Source: CAADGL01 sp964643885 (GTDB lineage Bacteria; Planctomycetota; Phycisphaerae; UBA1845; Fen-1342). From it: 49,514 nucleotides of DNA. The number at the start of each line of letters is the position of its first letter. Position 1 is the stretch's first letter. The notes beneath the pieces are model-generated. The model saw only the letters and a list, made by a program, of their open reading frames with translations. It ran no database searches and was not told the DNA's origin. The translations under genes were made by a program, and so were the position numbers. Shown piece after piece: positions 14,774-22,865 of this stretch. The stretch spans positions 1-49,514 of the forward strand of contig CAZXUI010000026.1 of NCBI GenBank assembly GCA_964643885.1, read 5' to 3'.

Positions 14774-15654
14774 GCCGAAGTTTTCACGGGCGCTGAGGCA
14801 GGATGCACGGGCATGCAGATTTCGGTCCGCATGTCCTGCGGGCTCACTTTGCGCGGATCGCACAGATAGCGTTCAAGCGACGGCGGATCGCCGAGCAGCC
14901 AGCGCCGGCCGTCAACGAGCGCGCTGGCGACTTGTGCGAGAAGCTGCGCGTAGGTTCGGCCGATCTCGTTGGGCGGCCCTGCATGAAGCGTCACGGCATA
15001 CGTTGATTCCGGCAGCGTTCTCATCTGCACCGCGCCTTTGGGTTGCGCCTTGTCGCCCACGACCATGCACGCTTCGTAGCGTAATCGATCCGGGGGTGTT
15101 GCGTCCGGATCGCCGAAGCACAGGCCGAAGGTTTCGGGCCGCCCGAAGATCATCTTCGACCAGCCCCATTTCATGAGCGTCGCCCACGCCTCGCCGACGG
15201 CATCATATGGGCCGACGTGGCGGACGAACGCGATGCGCCGTGACGGCTGGCGCTCGATGCGGACACTGATTGGCTCTGCCATCTGAGCGTCTCCTTGTTG
15301 ATGAAGTGCTGGCTTCCGCTCGTTGCGGAAGGAGGATGGCGTGACTCCGAACTGCCGCTTGAATGCGCGAGAGAATGCTTCGTGGCTGTCGTAGCCGCTG
15401 TCGAGAGCGACGGCGAGGATGTCGTCGTCGCCATGCGTGAGCCGGTGGGCGGCACGTTCGAGGCGAAGTCGCCTCACATATTCGCGCACCGTTTCACCGG
15501 TCAATCCGCGGAAGACCCGATGAAAATGGAACGGCGAGGCGTGAACCTCCGCTGCGAGGTCGCCGAGCGGAACGTCCTCACGCAGCCGTTATTCGAGCAG
15601 GCGCTTGGCGTGCTCGATCCTCTGCTGCCAGTCGAGTTCGGAGTCCGGTGTCAT
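14770..15654 (-). pseudogene. AraC-family regulator with GyrI-like domain, interrupted by TAA
   Basis: From ATG 15654 the frame reads as a normal AraC protein: an N-terminal helix (DWQQRIEHAKRLLE), then TAA at codon 22 (15591-15589), then the rest of the first HTH (VPLGDLAAEVHASPFHFHRVFRGLTGETV), the second HTH (GYDSHEAFSRAFKRQFGVTP), and a C-terminal GyrI-like ligand-binding domain of about 150 residues ending near the ATGA overlap with the MGMT-like gene. The stop replaces a position that is commonly Tyr in relatives, so a single base change (TAC or TAT to TAA) would explain it. Restart downstream would give a protein lacking part of the first HTH. A sequencing error is possible. Confidence 0.75.
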
Positions 15655-15907
15655 GGAGTGAATTATCGCCGGATCGCTTCCCGCCGCCTGATCGCGCTTG
15701 CGAATCTGGATGGCTCTGCCGCGGCCTTCGAGGCCGCCCGAGTATCCATGCGGGGACCAGCAGAACCCGCGCTTCCGGCTCCCAGGAGCGGATTCCCTGC
15801 ACGAATTCTTCGAGCGGCGTTCTGTCGCCCCGAGTTCTCTTCAGGAATGGGCCTTGGTTTGAACCGGCTCGCAGCCCTCACCGGCGTGTGCGTCGACTCG
15901 CGCCGTT

Positions 15908-16114
15908 CTACCTGGGCTTGAGACTCGTCACCACAAGCAGATTCACGATTTCGATCGTGCCATCTTCCAGACCCACGCCGATTGTTCGTCCAGGCGGGGT
16001 GATGGCCAGGAACTCCGGATGCTCGACGGGTAGCGAGCAGCCATCGGCCAGGTGGATCTCGAAGGGCTGAAACGGCCGTGCCTGGTGCATCTTTCGCAGT
16101 TGTTCAACGGCCAT
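15908..16114 (-). CDS. Conserved small hypothetical protein
   Basis: The 68-aa product (EQLRKMHQARPFQPFEIHLADG, VEHPEFLAITPPGRTIGV, IEIVNLLVVTSLKP) matches a small family I recognise from planctomycetes and proteobacteria that has no known function. It looks like a compact beta-rich fold with a conserved HPEF/AITP core. The full usual length is present. It stands alone, with 250 bp to the AraC-type gene and 300 bp upstream to the next gene. Confidence 0.7.
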   Translation of the reverse strand: MAVEQLRKMHQARPFQPFEIHLADGCSLPVEHPEFLAITPPGRTIGVGLEDGTIEIVNLLVVTSLKPR

Positions 16115-16414
16115 ACCTTGAGCGTATGGCTGAGCAACGCGTTGATCAGGGGCCGGTACGGTTCAAACGAGGGCCGGTCGTCCCGATTCGACCCGCCAGG
16201 GCGGGCCGAATGGAGCTGGGGAGCACAGCAGCAGGTGAGCAGGCGAAGCAGGATTTCACCCGCGCGCGGCGCCTGGGCCGGACCAGCGGCCCGCTCACCC
16301 GCGGTCCACGGCTCAGCGAATCACCCGCTGCGACGCAGCTCACCGTGCCCGCGGCTCACCGCGCCCGCGGCTCTAAGCGATCAACCGTCTCGATCGCCGC
16401 GCCACCCAGCCCCC
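16115..16414. other. Non-coding gap
   Basis: About 300 bp between two leftward genes. It holds a short imperfect direct repeat (gcccgcggctcaccg-type, near 16340-16375) and no open frame with support. Confidence 0.5.
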
Positions 16415-16651
16415 CTATCCCCCAAGATCACTCAGCGCCGCGCCGAAGTTGATGTGATACGGCGCGCCGTCGATCGCCAGCGCCGGCACGGACTTCACAC
16501 CCGCTCGCTGCGCCTCGGCGATGCGCGCCTTGTCCTGCCCAAGGTGGACCACTTCCACCCGAAAGCGGCCCGGGTCCAGCGACTCGGCGATCGTGCGCTC
16601 CGCCTGAACGCAAACCGGGCAGCCCGCGTGATAGAACGTCGCGGTCTTCAT
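16415..16651 (-). CDS. Thioredoxin/glutaredoxin-like small protein
   Basis: The 78-aa protein has the redox motif CPVC at residues 10-13 (FYHAGCPVCVQAE), a cis-proline region (KSVPALAIDGAPYHINFG), and a length typical of glutaredoxin-like proteins. ATG 16651 is chosen because AAGGAG sits 6 nt upstream; the longer frame to 16762 is low-complexity. It probably performs thiol-disulfide exchange in the cytoplasm. No partner gene is adjacent. Confidence 0.78.
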   Translation of the reverse strand: MKTATFYHAGCPVCVQAERTIAESLDPGRFRVEVVHLGQDKARIAEAQRAGVKSVPALAIDGAPYHINFGAALSDLGG

Positions 16652-17105
16652 GTCTGACTCCTTCGCAGCGATGACTCGCCCGCCGCCCGCGAGGGAAACG
16701 CCGTCGGCCGGGCACCCGCGCGAAGAGCCGTCGTCAGGGCGCCTACGACGCGGCCGCGCCAAGCTGCTTCACTCGCCGCCCGCCGCAAATCCCGTTGACA
16801 AGCCGTCGCCCGGGAACCTAGGATTCACGGTGGCGATGATCCTCGCCCAACCCCTTCGGTCGATCCCCAGCATCGACCCTCGTGGGGCAAAGGAGGGCAT
16901 ACCTCCGGATCGCTGATTCCGAGTCCTTCGCGCTCGCCGCGCGGGTTCGTTGCTGGGGAATGCGCTCGCGACGGCGGTCGAAGGAGTTCGGAATGTGCGC
17001 GAGCAATTCTCCGCAGCATTCGGTTGCCAAGCGATCATCCATCACGCACCAGGTTGGCCGTCCGCGCCCGGCGTGGCGTCTGAACTGCGCCGTGAGAGGT
17101 GCAGC
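16652..17105. other. Non-coding gap between divergent genes
   Basis: About 450 bp separating the leftward thioredoxin-like gene from the rightward DUF4287/SRPBCC gene. Open frames cross it but lack ribosome binding sites and domains. No strong hairpin or promoter was found. Confidence 0.45.
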
Positions 17106-17789
17106 ATGACCCGCAACAAAGATCAGAAGCGTCTCATTCGCACGCGGATGAGCAAGACGGGCGAGTCCTACACGGCCGCTCGGGCGGTGCTGCTTGAGCG
17201 CGGACGGCGCAGCGACGGCGACTATGCCGCGCCGCGGAGCCAGTGGGCCAGGCTGGCCGGCATGAGCGATGCCAAGGTCCGCGAGCGCACCGGCCGCTCG
17301 TGGGCCGAGTGGGTCGCCGTGCTGGACGCGGTGGACGCCCACAAGATGAGCCACCGCGACATCGCGCGTCACGTCCGCGATACCTACGCGCAGATCAATT
17401 CGTGGTGGTCGCAGACGATCACGGTAGGCTACGAGCGCATTCGCGGCCTGCGCGAGGTCGGGCAGCGCCGCGACGGCGCCTATGAGGCCAACAAGAGCCG
17501 CACGTTCGCCACCGGCGTATCGAGCCTCTACCGGATGTTCAGCGACGCGCGGCGACGCAAGAAATGGCTGCCAGAGGGCGTCACGGGCGTTCGGGCGGCC
17601 ATCGCCGACAAGTCGCTGCGTGTCGACTGGCACGACGGGACGCGCGTGGCCTTCTTCTTTGTGCCGCGCGGCCCCGGCAAGAGCTCCGTCTCGGTCCAGC
17701 ACGCCAGGCTCCAGAGCAAGGCGGACATCGCCAGGATGAAGGGGTTCTGGGAGGAGCGGCTGGGCGTGCTCTGCGAGCTGCTGGAGTAG
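17106..17789 (+). CDS. DUF4287 + SRPBCC-like protein
   Basis: The 227-aa protein has an N-terminal DUF4287-type segment (RTRMSKTGESYTAARAVL), a middle part (GRSWAEWVAVLDAVDAHKMSHRDIARH, WWSQTITVGYERIRGLREVGQRR), and a C-terminal AHSA1/SRPBCC-like domain (SSLYRMFSDARRRKKWLP through HARLQSKADIARMKGFWEERL). This architecture is common in actinobacteria and planctomycetes; function is unknown. ATG 17106 is preferred over the longer frame from 16950 because the family begins here and GAGAGG precedes it. Confidence 0.78.
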   Translation: MTRNKDQKRLIRTRMSKTGESYTAARAVLLERGRRSDGDYAAPRSQWARLAGMSDAKVRERTGRSWAEWVAVLDAVDAHKMSHRDIARHVRDTYAQINSWWSQTITVGYERIRGLREVGQRRDGAYEANKSRTFATGVSSLYRMFSDARRRKKWLPEGVTGVRAAIADKSLRVDWHDGTRVAFFFVPRGPGKSSVSVQHARLQSKADIARMKGFWEERLGVLCELLE

Positions 17790-18093
17790 TCCGGCAGCCA
17801 TCAAGCCGGCCCAGCGCGATCGCGCGGCCGGGATGGAGCGCCATTCAAAGCTGCGAGACGCGATCGTCCGCGTGATCTAAGCCGCGACCGTACGTCTGCA
17901 CTGAGCCGCGCCGGCATGTCTGCACCGAGCCGCGACCGCGACGCGGAAGACCCTGATCTTCCCATCGCCGGCACGCCGCCCTCGCGACATCCGCGCGCCG
18001 ACCTCACGCCCTTCGCGCCCCGCACTCGCGACATCCGCGCGCCGCCCACTCGAAATCCGCGCGCCGCCGGCCGAAGAATATTCAACCAACCAG
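17790..18093. other. Non-coding gap with short GC-rich direct repeats
   Basis: A 20-bp repeat occurs exactly at 17981-18000 and 18025-18044 (ctcgcgacat followed by ccgcgcgccg), with a third related copy at 18049-18068. A separate repeat (tctgcac followed by gagccgcg) lies near 17895-17930. There is no coding evidence; it forms the upstream region of the ArsR gene. Confidence 0.5.
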
Positions 18094-18134
18094 TTGACTT
18101 TCTGCCCCGCCCGGCCATACTAAACCATATGGTT
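18094..18134 (+). promoter_or_regulatory. Promoter and palindromic operator of the ArsR-SRPBCC operon
   Basis: TTGACT (18094-18099) and CATACT (18116-18121) are 16 bp apart, placing the transcription start at about 18128, next to ATG 18129, so the mRNA is probably leaderless. The perfect palindrome aaccatatggtt (18123-18134) covers the start codon, and caaccaaccagttg (18083-18096) overlaps the -35. Both are good candidate binding sites for the ArsR protein itself. Confidence 0.55.
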
Positions 18135-18491
18135 AATCTTGACGCCCCCAGCCTCGACCGCGTCTTCCACGCACTCGCCCACCCCGCCCGACGGGCCATC
18201 CTCGAACAACTGGCCGACCGCGAGCGGAATCTCACCGAGCTGGCCGCACCCTTGAGAATGTCCTTCCCGGCCGCCTCGAAGCACGTCCGCGTGCTGGAGC
18301 GGGCCCGGCTCGTGCGGCGGCGGGTGGTCGGGCGGTCGCACCTGTGCCGGGCGGAGGGTGAGCCGCTGCGGCAGGCCAGCGACTGGCTGGAGGAATACCG
18401 CCGCGTCTGGGAGGCGAATTTCCAGCGGCTCGACGCCCTGCTCGAGGAGCTTCAGGCGTCCCCGAAGAAACCGCGGCACACACCAAAGTAG
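18129..18491 (+). CDS. ArsR-family transcriptional regulator
   Basis: The 120-aa winged-helix protein has the ArsR pattern (VFHALAHPARRAILEQLADRERNLTELA, FPAASKHVRVLERARLVRRRVVGRSH). No metal-binding cysteine motif (ELCVCDL) is present. It belongs to the subgroup usually paired with an SRPBCC protein, and such a gene follows 33 bp downstream. It probably represses its own operon at the palindrome overlapping its start codon. Confidence 0.85.
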   Translation: MVNLDAPSLDRVFHALAHPARRAILEQLADRERNLTELAAPLRMSFPAASKHVRVLERARLVRRRVVGRSHLCRAEGEPLRQASDWLEEYRRVWEANFQRLDALLEELQASPKKPRHTPK

Positions 18492-18524
18492 CGCGGACAC
18501 TCCCGCCCCTGAAGGAAGAAGCGG

Positions 18525-19043
18525 ATGCGATACATCGGCCATCTGACACTCGAAGCCCGCGGCGAATGCGACATCGTCCTGACGCGGAGCTTCAACGCCC
18601 CGCGGAAGCTCGTCTGGGAAGCACTGACCCGGCCCGAGCTGGTCCGCCGCTGGCTGCTCGGCCCGCCGGGCTGGACGATGCCCGTTTGCGAGATCGACCT
18701 GCGCGTCGGCGGATCGTATCGCTACGTCTGGCGGAACGAAGACGGCCGGGAAATGGGCATGGGCGGCGTCTTCCGCGAAATCGCGCCGCCGGAGCGGCTC
18801 GTCGCCACGGAGAGGTTCGACGAATCGTGGTACCCCGGCGAGGCGGTGGACACCACGGTGCTGGTGGAGCGGGATGGTAGGACGACGCTGACGCTGACGG
18901 TCACGTACGAATCGCGCGCGGCCCGCGACGCCGTCATGCAGTCGCCGATGGCCGACGGCGTGGCCGCAGGCTACGACCGGCTGGAGCAGATCCTGGCGGC
19001 GGGTGCTGGCGGGGGCGGAGGGCATGGCAGCGAACGCGATTGA
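18525..19043 (+). CDS. SRPBCC (AHSA1-like) domain protein
   Basis: The 172-aa product matches the AHSA1/CalC-type SRPBCC fold: VLTRSFNAPRKLVWEALTRPE at the N terminus, RRWLLGP, LRVGGSYRYVW, GVFREIAPPERLVATERF, and a C-terminal helix ending in a Gly-rich tail. These form a hydrophobic ligand pocket; the ligand is unknown. It follows the ArsR gene in the same operon, a pairing seen widely, so the regulator and binder probably respond to the same compound. Confidence 0.83.
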   Translation: MRYIGHLTLEARGECDIVLTRSFNAPRKLVWEALTRPELVRRWLLGPPGWTMPVCEIDLRVGGSYRYVWRNEDGREMGMGGVFREIAPPERLVATERFDESWYPGEAVDTTVLVERDGRTTLTLTVTYESRAARDAVMQSPMADGVAAGYDRLEQILAAGAGGGGGHGSERD

Positions 19044-19211
19044 GCGGTGCGATCCGGCCGCACGCGCCCCGGGGAGCGCAGGCATCTGGCCCGCAGTTCG
19101 CTGCGAATTGCGGCGGACGAGGCGCCGGCACTCCCCCACCGGCGACGCAGTACGGCTGTCAAACGCATTCAGCGAAGCAACCGCGGCCTTCCGGAATCGG
19201 GCAGGAGATCG

Positions 19212-19884
19212 ATGCCAAACCGAAAGCCGACGCGCACGCCGGCACAAATCGCGCAGCGCCGCAGCAACGCCCTCCGGTCCGCCTCATCGTCGGCCGGTAC
19301 AGGCGCAGCTCCGGCCGCGGCGCAGGTCCGCGACGTGCTCGCGAAGCTCGAGCGCCTCGGCTCGCAGCGCATTCGCGACCAGATGGCGCCGCGCTACGGC
19401 ATCCGGGCCGAGAAAGCCTTCGGCGTTTCCGTCGCCGCGCTCAAGCAGCTCGCCAGGCGCCTCGGTCCCAGCCATTCACTGGCGACCGCACTTTGGAAAA
19501 CGGGCTGGTACGAGGCCCGCATGCTGGCCGTCTTCATCGACGAGCCGCAGTGCGTCACACCGGCCCAGATGGACCGCTGGTGCCGCGACTTCGACAACTG
19601 GGCCATCTGCGACACCGCCTGCTTTCACCTCTTCGACCGCGTGCCGCACGCCTTTCGCAAGGCCGCTCATCGAACGCGGCGCGGCCGACGAACGCAACTT
19701 CGTCAGGAAAGGCGTGAGCTTGGCGCTGCGGTCGATCCGCCGGCGCCGGCCCGCGCTGCGCACCGCCGCCCTCTCGCTGGCCGAGCGGCTCTCGCGCAGT
19801 GACGAGCCGGCCTGCCGCTGGGTCGGCCGCGATGCGATCCGCGATCTGTCACGCGGCAAGTCGAGGGCAACGTCCGAGAAATAA
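19212..19884 (+). pseudogene. AlkD-like DNA alkylation repair protein, internal deletion and frameshift
   Basis: ATG 19212 has AGGAG 4 nt upstream. The first part reads as an AlkD-like HEAT protein (IRDQMAPRYGIRAEKAFGVSVAALKQLA, RCVTP-type segment, DFDNWAICDTACFHLFDRVPHAFRK). After about 19665 homology switches to another frame (PLIERGAADERNFVRKGVSLALRSI to AIRDLSRG, ending at 19884). Compared with relatives, about 35 residues (the WA..RDEFVKRAAF region) are missing at the junction, so a deletion of roughly 100 bp not divisible by three broke the gene. In relatives the protein removes alkylated bases. Confidence 0.8.
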
Positions 19885-20045
19885 GCGATCCGTCGCCGCA
19901 ATGGCCGCGAAGACGCTCCGACCCGAACGGACCGGCGCACCTGCCTGCGACAGATGTAGTCGATGGCACGCTCTCTCCAGCCGGCCAATGAAGTCGATTC
20001 GCAGCTCGACGCGGGTTTTGTCGGCCCGCGCCGGCGAAAAAAGGG

Positions 20046-20074
20046 TTGACTTGCCCTCGCTCAAGTCGTAGGCT
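20046..20074 (+). promoter_or_regulatory. Promoter of the PEP-CTERM gene
   Basis: TTGACT (20046-20051) and TAGGCT (20069-20074) with a 17-bp spacer, about 45 bp before the start codon. Confidence 0.45.
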
Positions 20075-20119
20075 CGCGTCTACATCTCTGTGTCGCGTCT
20101 TTTTGGGAAGGAGGAGGGA

Positions 20120-20746
20120 ATGCAACTACCCATCGTTTCGCGGTTCACTGTACTCGGAGTGTCTCTGCTGCTGCTGGTCTTCGCCACCCCCGTGCGGGCG
20201 GAGATCATCATCTCGAATCTCGACGGGAACGACGGGACGCAGTCGGCCGACCTGGACGAGCTGCGGGTCAAGGCCATGGGTTTCGAGATGCCGGCGGGCC
20301 TGGATTACACGCTCAATTTCGCCCGGCTGCGGCTGGAGACGTTCGGCCCGAACGTTCAGCCGATCGTCGAGATCTGGGACAACGTGGGCGGGCTGCCGAG
20401 CACTGCGCTGGTCCGCCTGACGAACCCGTCGTTCGCTTCGTCGGGCATTGCCAATTATGACTTCACGCCGCCGAGCACCTTCACGCTCGAGGCCGGCACG
20501 CGGTACTGGCTCGTCGCCTATGGAGTCGCAGGCGGCGACCGCTACGACTGGAAGGGAAGCAGCCCCGGCCAGACGCCGACCGGGCTGGCGACGCACATCG
20601 GCACGCTGTTCGATACGAACGGCCCGCCGCCGACGGGAACGTCGTCGATCCTGACCAGCTACGCGATTGATGCGACGATCGTCCCTGAACCGGCCGGCGC
20701 GCTGCTCCTGGCGGGCCTTGGGCTGCTTGCTCTGCGGCGCCGGTAG
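20120..20746 (+). CDS. PEP-CTERM domain secreted protein
   Basis: The 208-aa protein has a signal peptide (FTVLGVSLLLLVFATPVRAE), a beta-rich body with a choice-of-anchor-like pattern (ARLRLETFGPNVQPIVEIWD, TFTLEAGTRYWLVAYGVAGG), and a C-terminal PEP-CTERM tail: VPEP, a hydrophobic helix, then LALRRR. Such tails are processed by exosortase during export to the envelope. ATG 20120 is preceded by AAGGAGGAGGG. No exosortase gene lies in the window. The gene is flanked by its own promoter and terminator. Confidence 0.88.
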   Translation: MQLPIVSRFTVLGVSLLLLVFATPVRAEIIISNLDGNDGTQSADLDELRVKAMGFEMPAGLDYTLNFARLRLETFGPNVQPIVEIWDNVGGLPSTALVRLTNPSFASSGIANYDFTPPSTFTLEAGTRYWLVAYGVAGGDRYDWKGSSPGQTPTGLATHIGTLFDTNGPPPTGTSSILTSYAIDATIVPEPAGALLLAGLGLLALRRR

Positions 20747-20831
20747 GCGTCGCCGAGCGACGACAGGCCGCGTTCACACGCAGGCGGTGGGCAGCGGGCG
20801 GGCTCCGCGCCGACCCACCGAGGGATGATCC

Positions 20832-20869
20832 ATCGGCCCCGGTTCTCGCGCCGGGGCCGATTGTCTTTT
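20832..20869 (+). terminator. Intrinsic terminator after the PEP-CTERM gene
   Basis: An 11-bp perfect stem (atcggccccgg 20832-20842 with ccggggccgat 20851-20861) with an 8-nt loop is followed by the T-rich tail tgtctttt. Confidence 0.8.
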
Positions 20870-20991
20870 GTGCACTTCCCTGACGCGCGAGCCGTGGGCG
20901 ATCGTTGACACCACCGGCCGCGCGGGCGACGATTCCCTCCGCTGATTGCGACACCGCACTCAGGCGGTTCGCTACCTTTGAGGGTATCGCG

Positions 20992-21621
20992 GTGGCCCCA
21001 GTTCCCTCGCAGCGGAAATCCAGCAGGACTCGCGAACCCGGCGCCCGGCCCACCGCACGCGTCCTGCGCCCCGCCCAGATCGCGGCCGCCATCGAACGGA
21101 TGGCCGCGACGAGCGGCACCGCCCGCTTCGCGGCCGGTAAGGCCCTCTGCCAGACCGCCGAGCGCGATCCGCAGCGCGTTTACCCGCACATCGAGCGCCT
21201 CGCCGCCCTGCTCGACAGCGAAAGCAAGATCATCCGCTGGGTGGCGATCCGCGCACTCGGCTTGCTTGCAGCCGCAGACTCGCAGCACAGGTTGGATCGG
21301 CACCTCGATACCTACCTGCGGCTCGTCACCGGCTGTGAGCTGATCGCCGCGGCCAACGCCATCCAGGGCGCCGGCCTGATCGCCAAAGCCCGGCCGGACC
21401 TCCGCGAGCGGATTATCGACACGCTGTTGTCCGTCGAGCGGGCCCGCTACGAAACGCCCGAGTGCCGCAACGTGGCCATCGGCAAGGTGCTCGCCGTGCT
21501 GCGCGAGCTCGGCCCCGCCGCCCGCCGCCGGCCGAATGTGGCCCGGTTCATCCAGCGGCAGCGGCGTAACTCGCGCGCTGCCGCCGCCCGGCTCGCCGAA
21601 CGGATGGCCGCCGATCAGTAA
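20992..21621 (+). CDS. HEAT-repeat-like conserved hypothetical protein
   Basis: The protein is about 209 aa, all-helical, with HEAT-like units (YPHIERLAALLDSESKIIRWVAIRALGLLA, IAAANAIQGAGLIAKARPDLRERII) and a conserved tail (RYETPECRNVAIGKVLAVL, FIQRQRRNSRAAA). I recognise this as a conserved family without assigned function. GTG 20992 with GAGGG about 8 nt upstream is taken as start; ATG 20905 is in frame but gives a leader of different composition. The 3' end overlaps the convergent gene by 7 bp. Confidence 0.72.
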   Translation: MAPVPSQRKSSRTREPGARPTARVLRPAQIAAAIERMAATSGTARFAAGKALCQTAERDPQRVYPHIERLAALLDSESKIIRWVAIRALGLLAAADSQHRLDRHLDTYLRLVTGCELIAAANAIQGAGLIAKARPDLRERIIDTLLSVERARYETPECRNVAIGKVLAVLRELGPAARRRPNVARFIQRQRRNSRAAAARLAERMAADQ

Positions 21622-22049
21622 CTCCCCCGCTCTGACCGCGGCCGCGGCAGCGGCGCCAGGTCCGGCTCGACGTACTCGCGCTTCGCCCGCGGCGACATGA
21701 ACAGCTCCTTCGAATAGAACAGCCGCAGAGTCTTCTTCTCGAGCAATTCCGGATGCACGTCGCAGAAGGCCTCGCCCGATTCGGCCGGCCCGTATTCCTC
21801 GAGCACGAGCTGCACCAGCCGCAGCCAGGCGATCGTCATCGTCTCGTGATAGCCCGTCGTCGCCGAATCCGGCACGCCGTGGGCCGCGTTATGCGCCCGG
21901 ATGCCCGCTCGAATCCGCTCGGCCGCCTGCTCGAACGGGTACGCGCGCAGGTACAGGTACGCGAGCCGGATGTGCTCGCGGTGGTGCCACTGCTCGAGCG
22001 GCCAGCCCTGCGCCTCGAACGCCGCCAGGAATTCGTCATCGCCGACCAT
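21615..22049 (-). CDS. Conserved hypothetical protein (HHREH / SGYHETMT-type)
   Basis: The 144-aa product carries a distinctive pattern (FLAAFEAQGWPLEQWHHREHIRLAYLYLR, YPFEQAAERIRAGIRAHN, TTGYHETMTIAWLRL, FCDVHPEL, LRLFYSKELF, FVEPDLAPLP-like end) that I recognise as a conserved bacterial family of unknown function. The repeated His residues (HHREH, YHET, HPEL) could bind a metal. ATG 22049 follows GGGGGCG. It converges with the HEAT gene, with overlapping ends. Confidence 0.7.
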   Translation of the reverse strand: MVGDDEFLAAFEAQGWPLEQWHHREHIRLAYLYLRAYPFEQAAERIRAGIRAHNAAHGVPDSATTGYHETMTIAWLRLVQLVLEEYGPAESGEAFCDVHPELLEKKTLRLFYSKELFMSPRAKREYVEPDLAPLPRPRSERGSY

Positions 22050-22219
22050 CGCCCCCAGTATACGGCCGGCCGGCCTGCAAGCCCGCGGCCGGCGGTACCG
22101 CGTCGGGGCCGCTTCCACCGCCGGCTTGAAAGCTGGTAGGATTGCGCGTGTTCGGGCCGGTCTTCCGGGCGGAGAGACCGCACGGCCGGTCCAACCGGAC
22201 AGTCGTACCCCTGAGAGCC

Positions 22220-22735
22220 ATGCGAGTCGCGATTCTTACCACCGGCGGAACGATCGAGAAGGTCTTTGACGAGAAGGACGGGTCGCTGCGCAACGTGCGA
22301 TCCGTACTCGACGAAATCCTGCGGGCGCTGCGCCTGCCGAGCCTGATCGTCCGCCACGTGCCGGTCATGTCGAAGGACTCGCTCGAGATGGACGCCTCCG
22401 ACCGCGAATACATCCTTCAGGCCGTCCGGGAGGCTCTGGAGACCGACGACGCCGTCGTGGTCGTCCACGGCACCGACACGCTCAGCGTGACCGGCGAGCT
22501 GCTCTGCTCGCGCCTGACCGATCTGAGCAAGCCGGTGATCCTGACCGGCGCGATGCGGCCCTACACCTTCCGCGACACCGATGCCTTCCAGAACATGACC
22601 GAGGCGCTGCTGGCCTGCCGCATCGTCCGGCCGGGGGTCTACGTCGTCATGCACAACCAGGTGCTCCCCTTTCCCGGCGTGATCAAGGATCGCCAGCGGC
22701 TGACCTTCGTCCGCGGCGACGCGGCCCACGCCTGA
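22220..22735 (+). CDS. Short asparaginase (N-terminal domain only)
   Basis: The 171-aa product has both threonine motifs of type I/II asparaginases: TTGGTIEK at residues 7-14 and VVHGTDTLSVTGELL near residue 88. It also has KPVILTGAMRP and a C-terminal GVIKDRQRLTFV. It stops where the usual second domain (about 150 residues) would begin, but the ending looks natural and short single-domain versions are known. It may hydrolyse asparagine or a related amide; that it is active is inference. ATG 22220 is chosen by homology with GAGAG upstream. Confidence 0.78.
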   Translation: MRVAILTTGGTIEKVFDEKDGSLRNVRSVLDEILRALRLPSLIVRHVPVMSKDSLEMDASDREYILQAVREALETDDAVVVVHGTDTLSVTGELLCSRLTDLSKPVILTGAMRPYTFRDTDAFQNMTEALLACRIVRPGVYVVMHNQVLPFPGVIKDRQRLTFVRGDAAHA

Positions 22736-22865
22736 GCCGGCCGGCCGCACCCGGCCCGCCCTCGCCCGCCGCTGCCCTCGCCGCCTTTCGCGCCGCCCGC
22801 CGCGGCGTTACCATGCCGCCTTCAAGCCGTTCCCGAGCACTCAGTTCACGAAAGGAAAACGCGCG

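Noticed and set aside
22220..22735. Truncated asparaginase pseudogene
   Set aside because: The frame ends cleanly after the first domain with no trace of the second domain downstream, and single-domain versions exist, so it was kept as a CDS.
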